The notes under the pieces: model-generated
Told to the model about the DNA's origin: nothing
Database searches by the model: none
Seen by the model: only the letters and a program-made list of their open reading frames with translations
In this document: one piece after another, positions 34,371-44,089 of the stretch
Position numbering within the stretch: the first letter of the stretch is position 1
Layout: the number at the start of each line of letters is the position of its first letter
NCBI GenBank assembly: GCA_002418005.1
Contig: DIDF01000041.1
Span: 37,459-101,458, forward strand
Source: Lactobacillaceae bacterium UBA5807
GTDB lineage: Bacteria > Bacillota > Bacilli > Lactobacillales > Lactobacillaceae
Length of the DNA: 64,000 nucleotides
Reading direction: 5' to 3'
Translations under genes and position numbers: made by a program

Positions 34371-35249
34371 TTAAGCTTTTTGAGTAGCCTCAAAAATTGA
34401 TTTGGTTTCGCGCCAAATTTCTTTAGCAACATCAGCATGGTTCATAGCGTACAAATGAATGCCATCCACGCCCTGAGAGACTAAATCGATGATTTGGTCA
34501 ACCGCAAAAGCAATTCCGGCCTGTTTCATTGCCTGCTTATCATTTTCATATCGATCAAAAACCGATGTGAACTTTTTAGGCAATGGAACATTTGCGATCT
34601 TGGCGATGTGCTCAATTTGCCGTCGGTTAGTACAAGGCATGATTCCAGCTTCAATTGGAACATTAATTCCGGCAAGTTGAGTTTTTTCTCTAAAATCATA
34701 AAAACTATTATTGTCAAAGAAAACTTGTGAGATTAAATGGTCCGCGCCAGCATCAACTTTTAGTTTTAGATTTTTGACATCTTCAACAATGTTGGCGGCA
34801 TCATAATGACATGTTGGATAACACGCACCACAAACTGAAAATTCTGGGCGTTTTTCTTTAATAAAGGAAACTAGCTCATTGGCGTGTTGAAAATCCCCAG
34901 CAGGTTTCTTGCCAGCAATTCGATCTCCTCTTAAAGCTAAAACGTTAGTTACAGATACTTTTTCCAACCGATCGAGCAAGTCCAAAACTTGGCTTTTAGT
35001 TTGATATAATCCAGGAATATGGGCAACAGCTGGAGTATTAAAATCATTTTGAATCAATGACGCAATTTCGACAGTACCATTGTCTCTGCCAGTACCGCCA
35101 GCTCCTAAAGTAACCGAGATAAAATCAGGATTGATTGATTTCAGTTCTTTAAGAGTTGGTAGGATAGCTTCAGCAGGAGATGATTTTTTTGGTGGGAACA
35201 CTTCGAGCGAGAAAACCGTTTTTTGATTAAACAACTGGGTTAGGCTCAT
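34371..35249 (-). CDS. metF: Methylenetetrahydrofolate reductase
   Basis: Makes 5-methyltetrahydrofolate for methionine synthesis. It has 292 residues with the flavin barrel signatures: FSLEVFPPKK at the N-terminus, ISVTLGAGGTGRDNG, VLALRGDR, FSVCGACYPTCHYDA and HLISQVFFDNNSFYDF. The start is the ATG after AGGAGGAGC, overlapping metE by 23 bases. It is the last gene of luxS-metE-metF under a methionine T-box. Confidence 0.93.
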   Translation of the reverse strand: MSLTQLFNQKTVFSLEVFPPKKSSPAEAILPTLKELKSINPDFISVTLGAGGTGRDNGTVEIASLIQNDFNTPAVAHIPGLYQTKSQVLDLLDRLEKVSVTNVLALRGDRIAGKKPAGDFQHANELVSFIKEKRPEFSVCGACYPTCHYDAANIVEDVKNLKLKVDAGADHLISQVFFDNNSFYDFREKTQLAGINVPIEAGIMPCTNRRQIEHIAKIANVPLPKKFTSVFDRYENDKQAMKQAGIAFAVDQIIDLVSQGVDGIHLYAMNHADVAKEIWRETKSIFEATQKA

Positions 35250-37518
35250 TGATGCTCCTCCTAACTTTCTTATTTGCGTCAACAATGTTCTTTAAGCTGT
35301 CAAATGCTTCATCTTCTGAACGGGTCTTTAAACCACAGTCAGGGTTGATCCAAATCTTTGAAACAGGTAACTTCTTAACAAGAGTTCTGATTAAACCTTC
35401 AATTTCTTGTTCTGAAGGAACTCTTGGTGAATGGATATCATATACTCCAGGACCAACTTCGGTCTGGAAGTTAGCTTTAACTAATTGATCAATTAAAGTA
35501 AAGTCGGCTCGAGATGCTTCAAATGAAATAACATCTGCATCAAGATCGTCAATGGCTTGGATAATATCGCCAAATTCGCTGTAGCACATATGGGTATGAA
35601 TTTGGGTTTGTGGTTGAACTTTACTGTGAGTCAGTCTGAATGCTGGAACAGCCCAATCAAGATAATCCTTGTACCAACGTGATTTTCTTAGTGGCAAGTT
35701 TTCACGAAGGGCAGGTTCATCGATTTGGATAATCTTAATGCCATGTTTTTCCAAATCCAAAACCTCATCTTGAAGAGCCAAAGCAATTTGAGTAACTGAT
35801 TCTCGAGGAGTAACGTCTTCTCGTGGGAATGACCAGTTAAAGATGGTAACAGGACCAGTTAACATACCTTTGACCAACTTTTTGGTTTTACTTTGAGCGT
35901 AAACAGAGGCGGCAACGGTAATAGAACCATTTCTTGAAACATCGCCCCAAATTATTGGTGGTTTGACGCCACGAGTACCATAGGATTGAACCCAACCGTT
36001 TTGAGTAAACAGGAAACCGTCGAGCTTTTCGCCAAAGTACTCGACCATGTCGTTTCGTTCGTATTCACCATGAACTAAGACATCAAGGCCAATGTCCTCT
36101 TGAATCTTCAGGATTCTGTCAATCTTACCTTTGATAAAGTTATCGTATTCATCTTTAGTAATTTCATTCTTTCTCAGTTTTGCCCGAGCTCGACGAACAT
36201 CCTTAGTTTGAGGGAATGAGCCAATTGTGGTTGTTGGTAATAATGGTAAGTTGAATTCTTTTTTCTGGATCTTTTCTCTTTCGGATCTGTCAGGTAATCT
36301 GGTGTAATCGGCAGAACTTAAATTAGCAATTCGTTTCTTAACTGCTGGATTTTCAGGGTGTTTAATTTCTCTAAACAGTTTGTCGTTGGTATCTAAGGCT
36401 CGTTTGCCATCAGCTTGATCATTATAAATTGAATCGAGTTCGACAATTTCACCAAGCTTTTCGATAGCAAAAGCTAAATGTTGTTGAACGTCACTTGGAA
36501 CTTCGGTTTCATCAGCAGAGGTATAGGGTACATGTAAAAGTGAACAGGAACTGCTGATTACTACTTTTACGTTGTCTGGAATTTGATCCAACAACTTGAT
36601 GGTGTCGTCATAATGGTTGCGCCAAATGTTTTTCCCGTTTACCACGCCGGCAAACAAAACTTGATTGGCAGGGAATCCATACTTTTTAACTAAATCAAGA
36701 TTATATTTTCCTTCAACGAAGTCCAAACCAATGCCATCAAAATCACTTGTTGTAACATCTTCGTAAACGTCGCGGATATCACCAAAATAAGTTTGGAGTA
36801 AAAGTTTGGTTGAGCGGCCTTTAGTGTTTTCAAAGATGCCGTTGTAGAGTTTATCAAAAATCTTCTTTTGTTCATCATCAACGTCGAAACAAAGAGCAGG
36901 TTCATCGATTTGAATCCATTTGACGTTCTTTGAATCCAGTTGTTTAATAACTGAGCTATAAGCTTCAATCAAATCATCGACGAAATCTTCTGGCTTTTTG
37001 TCGTCAATAAATCGGCTTAATCTTAATAAGGTGTATGGGCCATCAATGACTGCCTTTGCATTAACACCTTGTTTTAAGGCTTCATCAACTTCGTTAAATA
37101 ATTTATCGCCGGCAACTTTAATTGAAGTTTCATTTGAAAATTCAGGAACAATGTAGTGGTAGTTAGTGTTAAACCATTTTTTCATAGGTAAAGCAGCAAC
37201 TGATTCATCACCATTTTGAAAGCCACGGGCTTGGGCGAAGTACTCATCTAAAGAATTCAAACCTAATTTCTTATATCGTGAAGGAACAATGTTTAATAAA
37301 TTAGCTGTATCCAACAAACCGTCGAAGAATGAAAAATCTCCGACGGGAACTAAATCCACGCCAGCATCTTTTTGGTCCTGCCAATGTTCTTGACGAATCT
37401 TGGCAGCAGTATCCAAAAGTTCAGACTGGTCGATTTTATTTTTCCAATAATGTTCAGTAGCAAATTTTAATTCACGATGATGGCCAATTCTTGGAAATCC
37501 TACAATAGTTGTTGTCAT
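35227..37518 (-). CDS. metE: Cobalamin-independent methionine synthase
   Basis: Transfers the methyl group from methyltetrahydrofolate (polyglutamate form) to homocysteine. The 763-residue protein has the usual double-barrel layout. The start reads TTTIVGFPRIGHHRELKFA. The C-terminal barrel has LPTTTIGSFPQTKDVR near residue 430, zinc ligands in QIHTHMCYSEF near residue 640, and IWINPDCGLKTR near residue 725 with the last Cys. GGAGG precedes the ATG. It sits 81 bases after luxS, in the same operon, so recycling of S-adenosylhomocysteine is joined to re-methylation. Confidence 0.95.
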   Translation of the reverse strand: MTTTIVGFPRIGHHRELKFATEHYWKNKIDQSELLDTAAKIRQEHWQDQKDAGVDLVPVGDFSFFDGLLDTANLLNIVPSRYKKLGLNSLDEYFAQARGFQNGDESVAALPMKKWFNTNYHYIVPEFSNETSIKVAGDKLFNEVDEALKQGVNAKAVIDGPYTLLRLSRFIDDKKPEDFVDDLIEAYSSVIKQLDSKNVKWIQIDEPALCFDVDDEQKKIFDKLYNGIFENTKGRSTKLLLQTYFGDIRDVYEDVTTSDFDGIGLDFVEGKYNLDLVKKYGFPANQVLFAGVVNGKNIWRNHYDDTIKLLDQIPDNVKVVISSSCSLLHVPYTSADETEVPSDVQQHLAFAIEKLGEIVELDSIYNDQADGKRALDTNDKLFREIKHPENPAVKKRIANLSSADYTRLPDRSEREKIQKKEFNLPLLPTTTIGSFPQTKDVRRARAKLRKNEITKDEYDNFIKGKIDRILKIQEDIGLDVLVHGEYERNDMVEYFGEKLDGFLFTQNGWVQSYGTRGVKPPIIWGDVSRNGSITVAASVYAQSKTKKLVKGMLTGPVTIFNWSFPREDVTPRESVTQIALALQDEVLDLEKHGIKIIQIDEPALRENLPLRKSRWYKDYLDWAVPAFRLTHSKVQPQTQIHTHMCYSEFGDIIQAIDDLDADVISFEASRADFTLIDQLVKANFQTEVGPGVYDIHSPRVPSEQEIEGLIRTLVKKLPVSKIWINPDCGLKTRSEDEAFDSLKNIVDANKKVRRSINEPNPVV

Positions 37519-37599
37519 AATTAGTAATCCTCCTAGTATTTGAAAAGCAGATAATTACTAATGATTAATCCGGAATTGACGTGGTCATCGTCAAGCTAT

Positions 37600-38076
37600 C
37601 TAGTCGACAACGTGTCTTTCGAATGGCTTGTCTGAAATTCCTTTTGCAAGAATATCTCTAGACCATTGCTTTGCAGAGAATAGTGAGTGATCACGATAGT
37701 TACCACAGCTGGTAATATCAGTACCAGGAACGTCTTCCCACTTAATGTCGTTGGCAATTTCTTCAAGAGAACTCTTTAATGCCTTGGCAATTTCAGTAGT
37801 GGAATGCTCGCCCCAAGTGATCAAATGAAAACCTGTTCGGCAACCAAATGGTGAACAGTCAATAACGCCGTCAAGACGATCTCTCAATAATCCAGCAAGC
37901 AAATGCTCAATAGTATGGAGACCGGCAGTTGGGATAGCATTAGTGTTTGGTTGAACCAAACGCAAGTCATAGTTTGAAATTACATCGCCCTTTGGCCCGT
38001 GTTCCTCGGTAATCAAACGAACATAAGGTGCCTTTACTTTAGTATGATCTAGTGTGAAACTTTCAACTTTTGCCAT
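37600..38076 (-). CDS. luxS: S-ribosylhomocysteine lyase (AI-2 synthesis)
   Basis: Cleaves S-ribosylhomocysteine to homocysteine and DPD, the precursor of autoinducer 2. It has 158 residues. The metal ligands are in [13 protein letters not shown] (H-x-x-E-H, near residue 56) and a Cys around residue 125 ([12 protein letters not shown]); the catalytic Cys is in [11 protein letters not shown] near residue 85. [17 protein letters not shown] is the typical N-terminal block. First gene of luxS-metE-metF, with AGGAGA upstream. Under a methionine T-box its main job is probably homocysteine salvage. Confidence 0.95.
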   Translation of the reverse strand: MAKVESFTLDHTKVKAPYVRLITEEHGPKGDVISNYDLRLVQPNTNAIPTAGLHTIEHLLAGLLRDRLDGVIDCSPFGCRTGFHLITWGEHSTTEIAKALKSSLEEIANDIKWEDVPGTDITSCGNYRDHSLFSAKQWSRDILAKGISDKPFERHVVD

Positions 38077-38167
38077 TAATAAAAATCTCCTTTTGAAATT
38101 TTTGGGTACATTCTAATTTTAGCAGTCAACACAAGTTTTTTAAATGTGTCGCCTAAATCTAGAAAAG

Positions 38168-38461
38168 AAAAAAGCATCCGTCCCACGACCTCACTAAACT
38201 GGTCGAGGGGCGAATGTTTCGCTGTACCACCATGATTCGTATTGCCTTCACAGACAACACCTCAAAAAGTACCTTAAAAAAACGATACTTTGCAATGTAA
38301 CGGTTGCAACCGCTAATTCAGCGTTAACTGAATTCGACTATTCAGAGCTCATCTTCACCAATTAATTAACGCTATCCTTTCTCATCGACCGGATTTTCTT
38401 TAAGCATGTTAATCAGTTACTCTTCTCTTCAAAGCTTTTTCGGATTAATCATTAGATTTCA
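38168..38461 (-). promoter_or_regulatory. T-box leader (methionine) of luxS-metE-metF
   Basis: On the minus strand ATGGTGGTACAGCG (38233-38220) matches the T-box antiterminator core; its UGGU would pair with an ACCA tRNA end. A terminator stem follows (about 38216-38174) and runs into TTTTTT. Upstream, an AGTA motif and a stem I arm GATTAAC/GTTAATT flank the loop GTGAAGATGAG, where ATG is the likely specifier codon for methionine. Uncharged tRNA-Met should cause readthrough. Confidence 0.8.
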
Positions 38462-38467
38462 ATGGCA

Positions 38468-38496
38468 ATCATATCTAAATCTCTAATTCTTGTCAA
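38468..38496 (-). promoter_or_regulatory. luxS-metE-metF promoter
   Basis: The minus strand reads TTGACA, a 17-base spacer, then TATGAT. Confidence 0.8.
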
Positions 38497-38580
38497 GTAA
38501 AATTAATAAAACAAAATTTTTAAATTTGTTATTTCTATATTATCAGGATAAAATCAGCCAAATAGTTTTAATTTAATGGC

Positions 38581-38609
38581 TTGACATTCTCATAAAGGCT
38601 GATTATATT
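38581..38609 (+). promoter_or_regulatory. metY promoter
   Basis: TTGACA, a 17-base spacer, then TATATT, 85 bases from and divergent to the luxS promoter. Confidence 0.8.
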
Positions 38610-38614
38610 AGGTG

Positions 38615-38902
38615 GAAATCAAGTGAAACGAAATGATTCGGAAAGTAATTCGGATTGAGTGCTTAGAGAGTCACCATTTTGATGAAAGGTGATCACTTAA
38701 GAAGAACGAAAATGGCCGATGATTGGTTAGCATGATTTTTTAGTGCTAAACGGTTTGGTCCTCGTTACTGGACACGCCTATTTTTCACAGGTTCATCTAC
38801 CTGGAAAGTAGGTTGTTGAGGCTTATTTGGGTGACCTTTTAAGCATTCTCAGAATGGTAACGTGCAAGAGCACTTCTGTAAAAGCAGGAGTGCTCTTTTT
38901 TA
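38615..38902 (+). promoter_or_regulatory. T-box leader (methionine) of metY and permease
   Basis: AGAATGGTAACGTG at 38851-38864 resembles the T-box core UGGNACCGCG. AAGAGCACT pairs with AGTGCTCTT and runs into TTTTTT as the terminator. Stem I contains AGAGAG and CACC/GGTG. The specifier loop can be placed by pairing TCGG/CCGA and TTCG/CGAA, leaving AAAGTA on one side and AATGG on the other, so the specifier is ATG for methionine. Confidence 0.82.
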
Positions 38903-38983
38903 TTCCAAATTATTTGCTTGAGAGCAATTTTTTCAGTTGTTGATAATGATATTTAAGTTTTTAAAAATTTAGGAGGCTTTCTT

Positions 38984-40294
38984 ATGAGTGAAAAAGAAAA
39001 TAAAGGTTTAAGTTTTGAAACATTACAGGTTCATGCAGGACAAGTTGTTGACGAAACCGGTGCCAGAGCGGTTCCAATTTATCAAACTACTTCATACGTT
39101 TTTAAAAACGCAAAACAAGCAGCTGATCGATTTGCGTTAAAGGATCCCGGTAATATCTACACTAGATTAACCAACCCAACGACTGATGTTGTTGATAAGC
39201 GAGTAGCCGCATTGGAAGACGGGACCTCAGGCGTTACATTAGCAACTGGTGCTGCAGCTATTTCCGCTGCGATTACAAACATTGCTGGTGCAGGGGATGA
39301 AATTGTTTCTGCCGGAACTATTTATGGTGGGACTTACAATCTCTTTAACATTACTTTGCCAAAGCTTGGAGTTAAAACCCATTTCGTAAATTCCGATGAT
39401 CCGGAAAACTTTGAAAAAGAAATCAATGACCATACCAAGGCTTTATACCTTGAAACAATCGGTAACCCAAACATTAATTTAACTGATATTGATAAGGTTG
39501 CTGAAATTGCTCATAATCACGGGATTTTGTTGATTGTTGACAACACGTTTGCTTCACCATACTTATACAAGCCTCTGGATCACGGTGCTGATGTTGTTAT
39601 TGAATCAGCAACCAAATTCATCGAAGGCCACGGAACTACCATGGGCGGAATCATTGTTGAAAACGGTAAGTTTGATTACAAAGAAAGCGGCAGATATCCT
39701 GGTTTCACGACTCCAAACGCTCAATATAATGGTTTGGTATTTGCTGATTTAAAGGGAGCAGCATTTACAACCAAAGTTCGTTCAGAAAGCCTTCGTGATT
39801 ATGGTGCTGCGATTAGTCCCTTTAACTCATTTCTATTGCTCCAAGGACTAGAAACATTATCTCTTAGAGTTGAACGTCATGTAGAAAACGCCAGAAAAGT
39901 TGTTGCCTATTTGAACAGCAATCCAAAAGTTGCCTGGATTAAGTATCCTGAACTAAAAGACAGCAAGTATTATGGCTTAGCCAAGAAGTACTTCCCAAGA
40001 GGTGTTGGTTCAATCTTCACAATTGGTTTGAAGGGCGGCGAGGAAGCCGGCAAGAAGTTGACTGAGAGCACCAAATTATTCTCACTTTTAGCAAATGTTG
40101 GGGATGCTAAATCCTTGATTATTCATCCAGCTTCAACCACCCATGCTCAACTTAACGATAAAGAACTCAAAGAAGCCGGAATTACTCGTGATTTAATTAG
40201 AATTTCAGTTGGAATTGAAAATGCCGACGATCTAATCGCTGATTTGGATCAAGCTTTATCAAAGGTCGATAGTAAAGTTAACGAACTGGTTTAA
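38984..40294 (+). CDS. metY: O-acetylhomoserine sulfhydrylase
   Basis: A PLP enzyme that makes homocysteine from O-acetylhomoserine and sulfide. The 436-residue length fits MetY and is longer than cystathionine gamma-synthase (about 380). [10 protein letters not shown] opens the fold, [12 protein letters not shown] follows, [22 protein letters not shown] holds the Tyr-Arg pair, and the PLP lysine is in [18 protein letters not shown] near residue 210. [10 protein letters not shown] and [16 protein letters not shown] end the protein. AGGAGG precedes the ATG. With metE and metF it gives a direct sulfhydrylation route to methionine, under a methionine T-box. Confidence 0.92.
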   Translation: MSEKENKGLSFETLQVHAGQVVDETGARAVPIYQTTSYVFKNAKQAADRFALKDPGNIYTRLTNPTTDVVDKRVAALEDGTSGVTLATGAAAISAAITNIAGAGDEIVSAGTIYGGTYNLFNITLPKLGVKTHFVNSDDPENFEKEINDHTKALYLETIGNPNINLTDIDKVAEIAHNHGILLIVDNTFASPYLYKPLDHGADVVIESATKFIEGHGTTMGGIIVENGKFDYKESGRYPGFTTPNAQYNGLVFADLKGAAFTTKVRSESLRDYGAAISPFNSFLLLQGLETLSLRVERHVENARKVVAYLNSNPKVAWIKYPELKDSKYYGLAKKYFPRGVGSIFTIGLKGGEEAGKKLTESTKLFSLLANVGDAKSLIIHPASTTHAQLNDKELKEAGITRDLIRISVGIENADDLIADLDQALSKVDSKVNELV

Positions 40295-40326
40295 TAAATA
40301 GTTAATAATAGGGGGCACAAAAAATT

Positions 40327-41744
40327 ATGGCAGCGCAGGCAGAACAAATTGAGGTTAATAAAGATGGTACCCGTCGAGGACTTTCCAACATTGCGGTTCA
40401 GATGATTGCTTTTGGGGGTTCAATTGGAACTGGATTGTTTCTTGGAGCCGGAAGTACGATTCATGAAACGGGGCCTTCAATTTTATTCGTTTATCTTTTA
40501 ATCGGAATCTTCTTCTTTTTCATGATGAGAGCGATTGGAGAAATGATGTATTCCGATCCAGAGCAGCACACATTTGTGTCGTTTATAGGTAAATACGTTA
40601 ACCATAGATTGGGATACTTCGCTGCTTGGAGTTACTGGGCGGAACTGATTTTGGCGGGAATGGCAGAATTAACCGCTATTTCCACTTATATTAAGTTTTG
40701 GCTACCAGGAGTTCCTTCGTGGTTAGTTCAGGTTATCTTTTTGCTGGTTTTAACAATCGTTAATATGTCGATGGTAAAATCCTTTGGTCATTCAGAAACA
40801 TTCCTGTCAGGAATAAAGATAGTCGCAATTCTGGCCTTAATTGGAATTGGAATTTATCTTGTAGCTACTCACCACCAAAATCCAGCAGGAACGCATGCCT
40901 CATGGAGCAACATTACTCAAGGTTTTACTCTATTTCCAAATGGCATCCATTCGTTTGTAAATGCATTTCCAATGGTCTTCTTTGCTTTTCAGGGGATGGA
41001 ATTTGTTGGCATCACCACTGCTGAAACTAAGAAACCTTTAAAAGTGTTGCCAAAAGCAGTTAACCAAATCATTGGCAGAATTCTGCTGTTTTACATTGGT
41101 TCTTTGATAGTGATTATGGCTATAACACCTTGGCAGTCTTTGAGTCAATCTCAAAGCCCATTTGTTCAAATCTTTCAGTTGGCGGGACTGCCTGCGGCTT
41201 CACAAATAATTAATATGGTTGTCATTGCTGCTGCCTGCTCTACTTTAAATAGCGCCATTTTCTCGACTGGCCGTCATTTATACCAGCTTGCCGAGGAATC
41301 TCACGGCCCACTAAAATCGTTTAATAAGGTTTCAAAGAGTGGTATTCCTTATGTCAGCGTCTTGTTTTCAGCGGCCATGATGCTGTTTGCGCCAATTATT
41401 AGTTCATTTAATGCATTGGGAACAGCCTTTACGTTCATTGCTTCTATTTCAAGTGATATTTATATTTTGGTATGTATCTTTTGGTATGTATCTTAACCAT
41501 GGTTGCTCACTGGAAGTATCGCCAGTCCAAATATTTCAACGTAAATGGCTTTAAAATGCCTGGATACAAATGGTCTAATCCTTTGACCATCGCTTTGTTT
41601 GTGGGAATATTTATCAGTCTTTTCTTTAACCAAGCTTCCATCTTTGCTGCAGTGGGGGCTTTGATCTGGTTAGTAGGATTCAATTTAATTCTTACTCTCA
41701 AGGATCGAAGAAAAGCAACTGAAACTAGTTTTGAAAATAGTTAA
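40327..41744 (+). pseudogene. APC-family amino acid permease, frameshifted by a 14-bp tandem duplication
   Basis: The frame opens normally (MAAQAEQIEVNKDGTRRGLS, IAFGGSIGTGLFLGAGS, MRAIGEMMYSDPEQHTF) with about ten helices, then stops after residue 389. TTTTGGTATGTATC is present twice in tandem (41465-41478 and 41479-41492). With one copy the frame continues seamlessly as DIYILVCILTMVAHWKYRQ to 41744, giving about 467 residues, normal for the amino acid transporter family. The second part is a separate 90-codon frame, unlikely to work alone. Context under the methionine T-box points to uptake of methionine or a related compound. It may be a real lesion, a reversible switch or a sequencing error. 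Confidence 0.85.
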
Positions 41745-41776
41745 AAAAGGCATTAAGTTCATGTTAATAGTGTAAT

Positions 41777-41813
41777 AAATAAAGTGACCAGATAACGGTC
41801 ACTTTATTTTTTT
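41777..41813. terminator. Intrinsic terminator after the permease
   Basis: AAATAAAGTGACC and GGTCACTTTATTT form a perfect 13-bp stem followed by TTTT. Confidence 0.92.
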
Positions 41814-41951
41814 GAAAAATTTTGTTAACGATTACATGCCAATTACCTTAACTAAAGGAAGTATTTTAGTAAAGTTAGGTGCAACAAAAAGTTATTTACA
41901 TTCAAATTAACTGATATTAAGATAAGTGTTGAAAAGAGGTATCAATTCAAC

Positions 41952-43520
41952 ATGGACAAAAAAGATAAGCCTTCAAAAAAGGAACATTTAATTCACTACG
42001 CAAATGGTCCTTCGCTAGAAGAGATTAATGGTTCCATTGCTGTTCCTCATGGGATGGGTTTTTGGAAAACATTATTTATGTACTCAGGCCCTGGTGCACT
42101 AGTTGCCGTGGGCTATATGGACCCAGGTAATTGGTCAACTTCAATTACCGGTGGGCAAAACTTCCAGTACCTGCTAATGTCTGTTATCTTAATGTCGAGT
42201 TTAATTGCCATGTTATTGCAGTATATGGCGGCTAAACTGGGTATTGTGACTCAAATGGATTTAGCTCAGGCAATTCGAGCCCGTACTAGTAAAACTTTGG
42301 GAATTGTTTTGTGGTTACTTACTGAATTAGCCATCATGGCAACTGATATTGCCGAAGTAATCGGTGCTGCGATTGCTTTGTATTTGCTTTTTCATATTCC
42401 ATTGGTTTACGCCGTATTTATTACCGTTTTTGATGTTTTGCTTTTGCTATTATTGACTAAAGTTGGTTTTAGAAAAATCGAAGCAATCGTCGTATGTCTG
42501 ATTATGGTAATTTTGTGTGTCTTTGTTTATCAAGTTGCCCTTTCAGACCCTGATTGGCTAGGTGTCTTTAAGGGTTTGATTCCAACTACTAAGACCTTTG
42601 CATCATCTCCAGAAGTTGGTGGCGATAACCCATTGAATGGAGCTTTAGGAATTATCGGTGCTACCGTTATGCCCCATAACTTGTACCTGCATTCAGCTAT
42701 TTCTCAAACTCGAAAAGTTAACCATAATGATGAAAATGATGTTGCAAGAACAGTTAGATTTACGACTTGGGACTCGAATATTCAACTCTCTTTTGCCTTT
42801 GTTGTTAACTCACTTTTATTGATTATGGGTGTTGCTGTTTTCAAAGCTGGGGCTGTAAAAGATCCATCATTCTTCGGCTTATTCCAAGCTTTATCAAATA
42901 CTTCAATGTTGAGTAATGGTGTTTTAATTGCTGTTGCCAAATCCGGGATTTTGTCAGTTTTGTTTGCTGTTGCTTTGTTGGCTTCAGGACAAAATTCCAC
43001 AATTACTGGGACATTAACTGGCCAGGTTATCATGGAAGGGTTTATTCATATGAAGATGCCGCTTTGGCTGCGTCGTTTGGTAACTCGTTTAATTTCAGTT
43101 ATTCCAGTTTTGATTTGTGTTGCGATGACTAGCCATGATACGCCAATTCAGCAACATATTGCTTTAAATAATCTAATGAATAATTCTCAGGTATTCTTGG
43201 CGTTTGCTTTACCATTTTCAATGCTGCCGCTGTTATTAATGACTGACAGTAAGATTGATATGAAGGGACAAAGATTTGCCAATAATATTTGGGTCAAAAT
43301 TGCTGGCTGGTTCTCAGTTATTGCTTTAACAGCACTGAATATGAAAGGTCTGCCAGATTCCATTGCTGGATTTTACGGTGATAATCCAACAGCTGCTCAG
43401 ATTTCTACTGCCAACACTATTGCTTATGTCCTTATTTTCTTGATTCTTGCTTTGTTGATTTGGACTGTATTTGATATGCGCAGAACTAACAATAAAGTTC
43501 TTGAGAGAGCAGGAGACTAG
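41952..43520 (+). CDS. mntH: Nramp-family Mn2+ transporter, copy 1
   Basis: A proton-coupled divalent metal importer of 522 residues, about eleven helices. The metal-binding TM1 motif is in [16 protein letters not shown] near residue 57 and the TM6 motif in GATVMPHNLYLHSA near residue 237. [20 protein letters not shown] and SGQNSTITGTLTGQ are typical too. It lies upstream of a universal stress protein gene in one transcript and 68% or so of its core matches the second copy by eye. Lactobacilli rely on high manganese, which fits several copies. An imperfect inverted repeat (CTTAACTAAA/TTTAGTAAAG) lies 90 bases upstream and might bind a metal regulator. Confidence 0.93.
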   Translation: MDKKDKPSKKEHLIHYANGPSLEEINGSIAVPHGMGFWKTLFMYSGPGALVAVGYMDPGNWSTSITGGQNFQYLLMSVILMSSLIAMLLQYMAAKLGIVTQMDLAQAIRARTSKTLGIVLWLLTELAIMATDIAEVIGAAIALYLLFHIPLVYAVFITVFDVLLLLLLTKVGFRKIEAIVVCLIMVILCVFVYQVALSDPDWLGVFKGLIPTTKTFASSPEVGGDNPLNGALGIIGATVMPHNLYLHSAISQTRKVNHNDENDVARTVRFTTWDSNIQLSFAFVVNSLLLIMGVAVFKAGAVKDPSFFGLFQALSNTSMLSNGVLIAVAKSGILSVLFAVALLASGQNSTITGTLTGQVIMEGFIHMKMPLWLRRLVTRLISVIPVLICVAMTSHDTPIQQHIALNNLMNNSQVFLAFALPFSMLPLLLMTDSKIDMKGQRFANNIWVKIAGWFSVIALTALNMKGLPDSIAGFYGDNPTAAQISTANTIAYVLIFLILALLIWTVFDMRRTNNKVLERAGD

Positions 43521-43553
43521 CAGTAGAATAGACTGGTAAAAGGAGATAGAGTA

Positions 43554-44009
43554 ATGGATAACGGTAATTCAGAACATACCAAATTTAATCGAATATTAGT
43601 TGGTGTTGATGATTCTCCTGACGCTCAGCTCGCATTTAGATATGCCATTAATGAAGCCCGCGATCATGATGCAACGCTTTACATTACCTCAATTCTTGAA
43701 AGTGATGAAATGAATGTTTACCAGGCACTTAGCAAGGATTATGTTCATGGCAAACGTGAAGACCTGGAAAAGCATATTGCTGGATATCGTGATTTGGCAC
43801 TGCGAGCAGGCGTAAAAAATGTTGAGATGGTCATCGCTGAAGGCGATCCTGGTGAAACAATTGTTAAAAGCGTTATTCCGGCGACCAAAGCTGATCTGTT
43901 AATTATTGGCTCTTTGGCAAAAACCGGATTTAGAAAACGATTTGGTTCTCAGGCTGCATATATGGCAAAATATTCACCAATTTCAGTTATGGTTGTTAGA
44001 CAGAAATAA
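43554..44009 (+). CDS. Universal stress protein, UspA family
   Basis: 151 residues with the UspA fold. The start region FNRILVGVDDSPDAQLAFRYA holds the usual D-x-S; the ATP-binding pattern G-2x-G-9x-G-S/T appears as IIGSLAKTGFRKRFGSQAAY near residue 122, and YSPISVMVVR ends the protein. It lies 33 bases after mntH with AAAGGAG, so the two are co-transcribed, a common pairing in lactobacilli. Its exact role is unknown. Confidence 0.9.
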   Translation: MDNGNSEHTKFNRILVGVDDSPDAQLAFRYAINEARDHDATLYITSILESDEMNVYQALSKDYVHGKREDLEKHIAGYRDLALRAGVKNVEMVIAEGDPGETIVKSVIPATKADLLIIGSLAKTGFRKRFGSQAAYMAKYSPISVMVVRQK

Positions 44010-44028
44010 ATTAGTAAATTAACTTAGG

Positions 44029-44068
44029 AGGCCAGTGAGTGTGTGAAGACATACTTCTGGTCTTTTTT
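44029..44068 (+). terminator. Intrinsic terminator after mntH-usp
   Basis: AGGCCAG pairs with CTGGTCT (one G-U), with inner pairing GTGTG/ACATAC, and runs into TTTTTT. Confidence 0.7.
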
Positions 44069-44089
44069 ATTATTTTTGGGGGAAAGAAA

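Noticed and set aside
41735..41770. ATGAACTTAATG on the minus strand as a third MNL-type leader
   Set aside because: It has no SD, continues into the permease gene in antisense, and no rightward or leftward operon follows it in the proper place.
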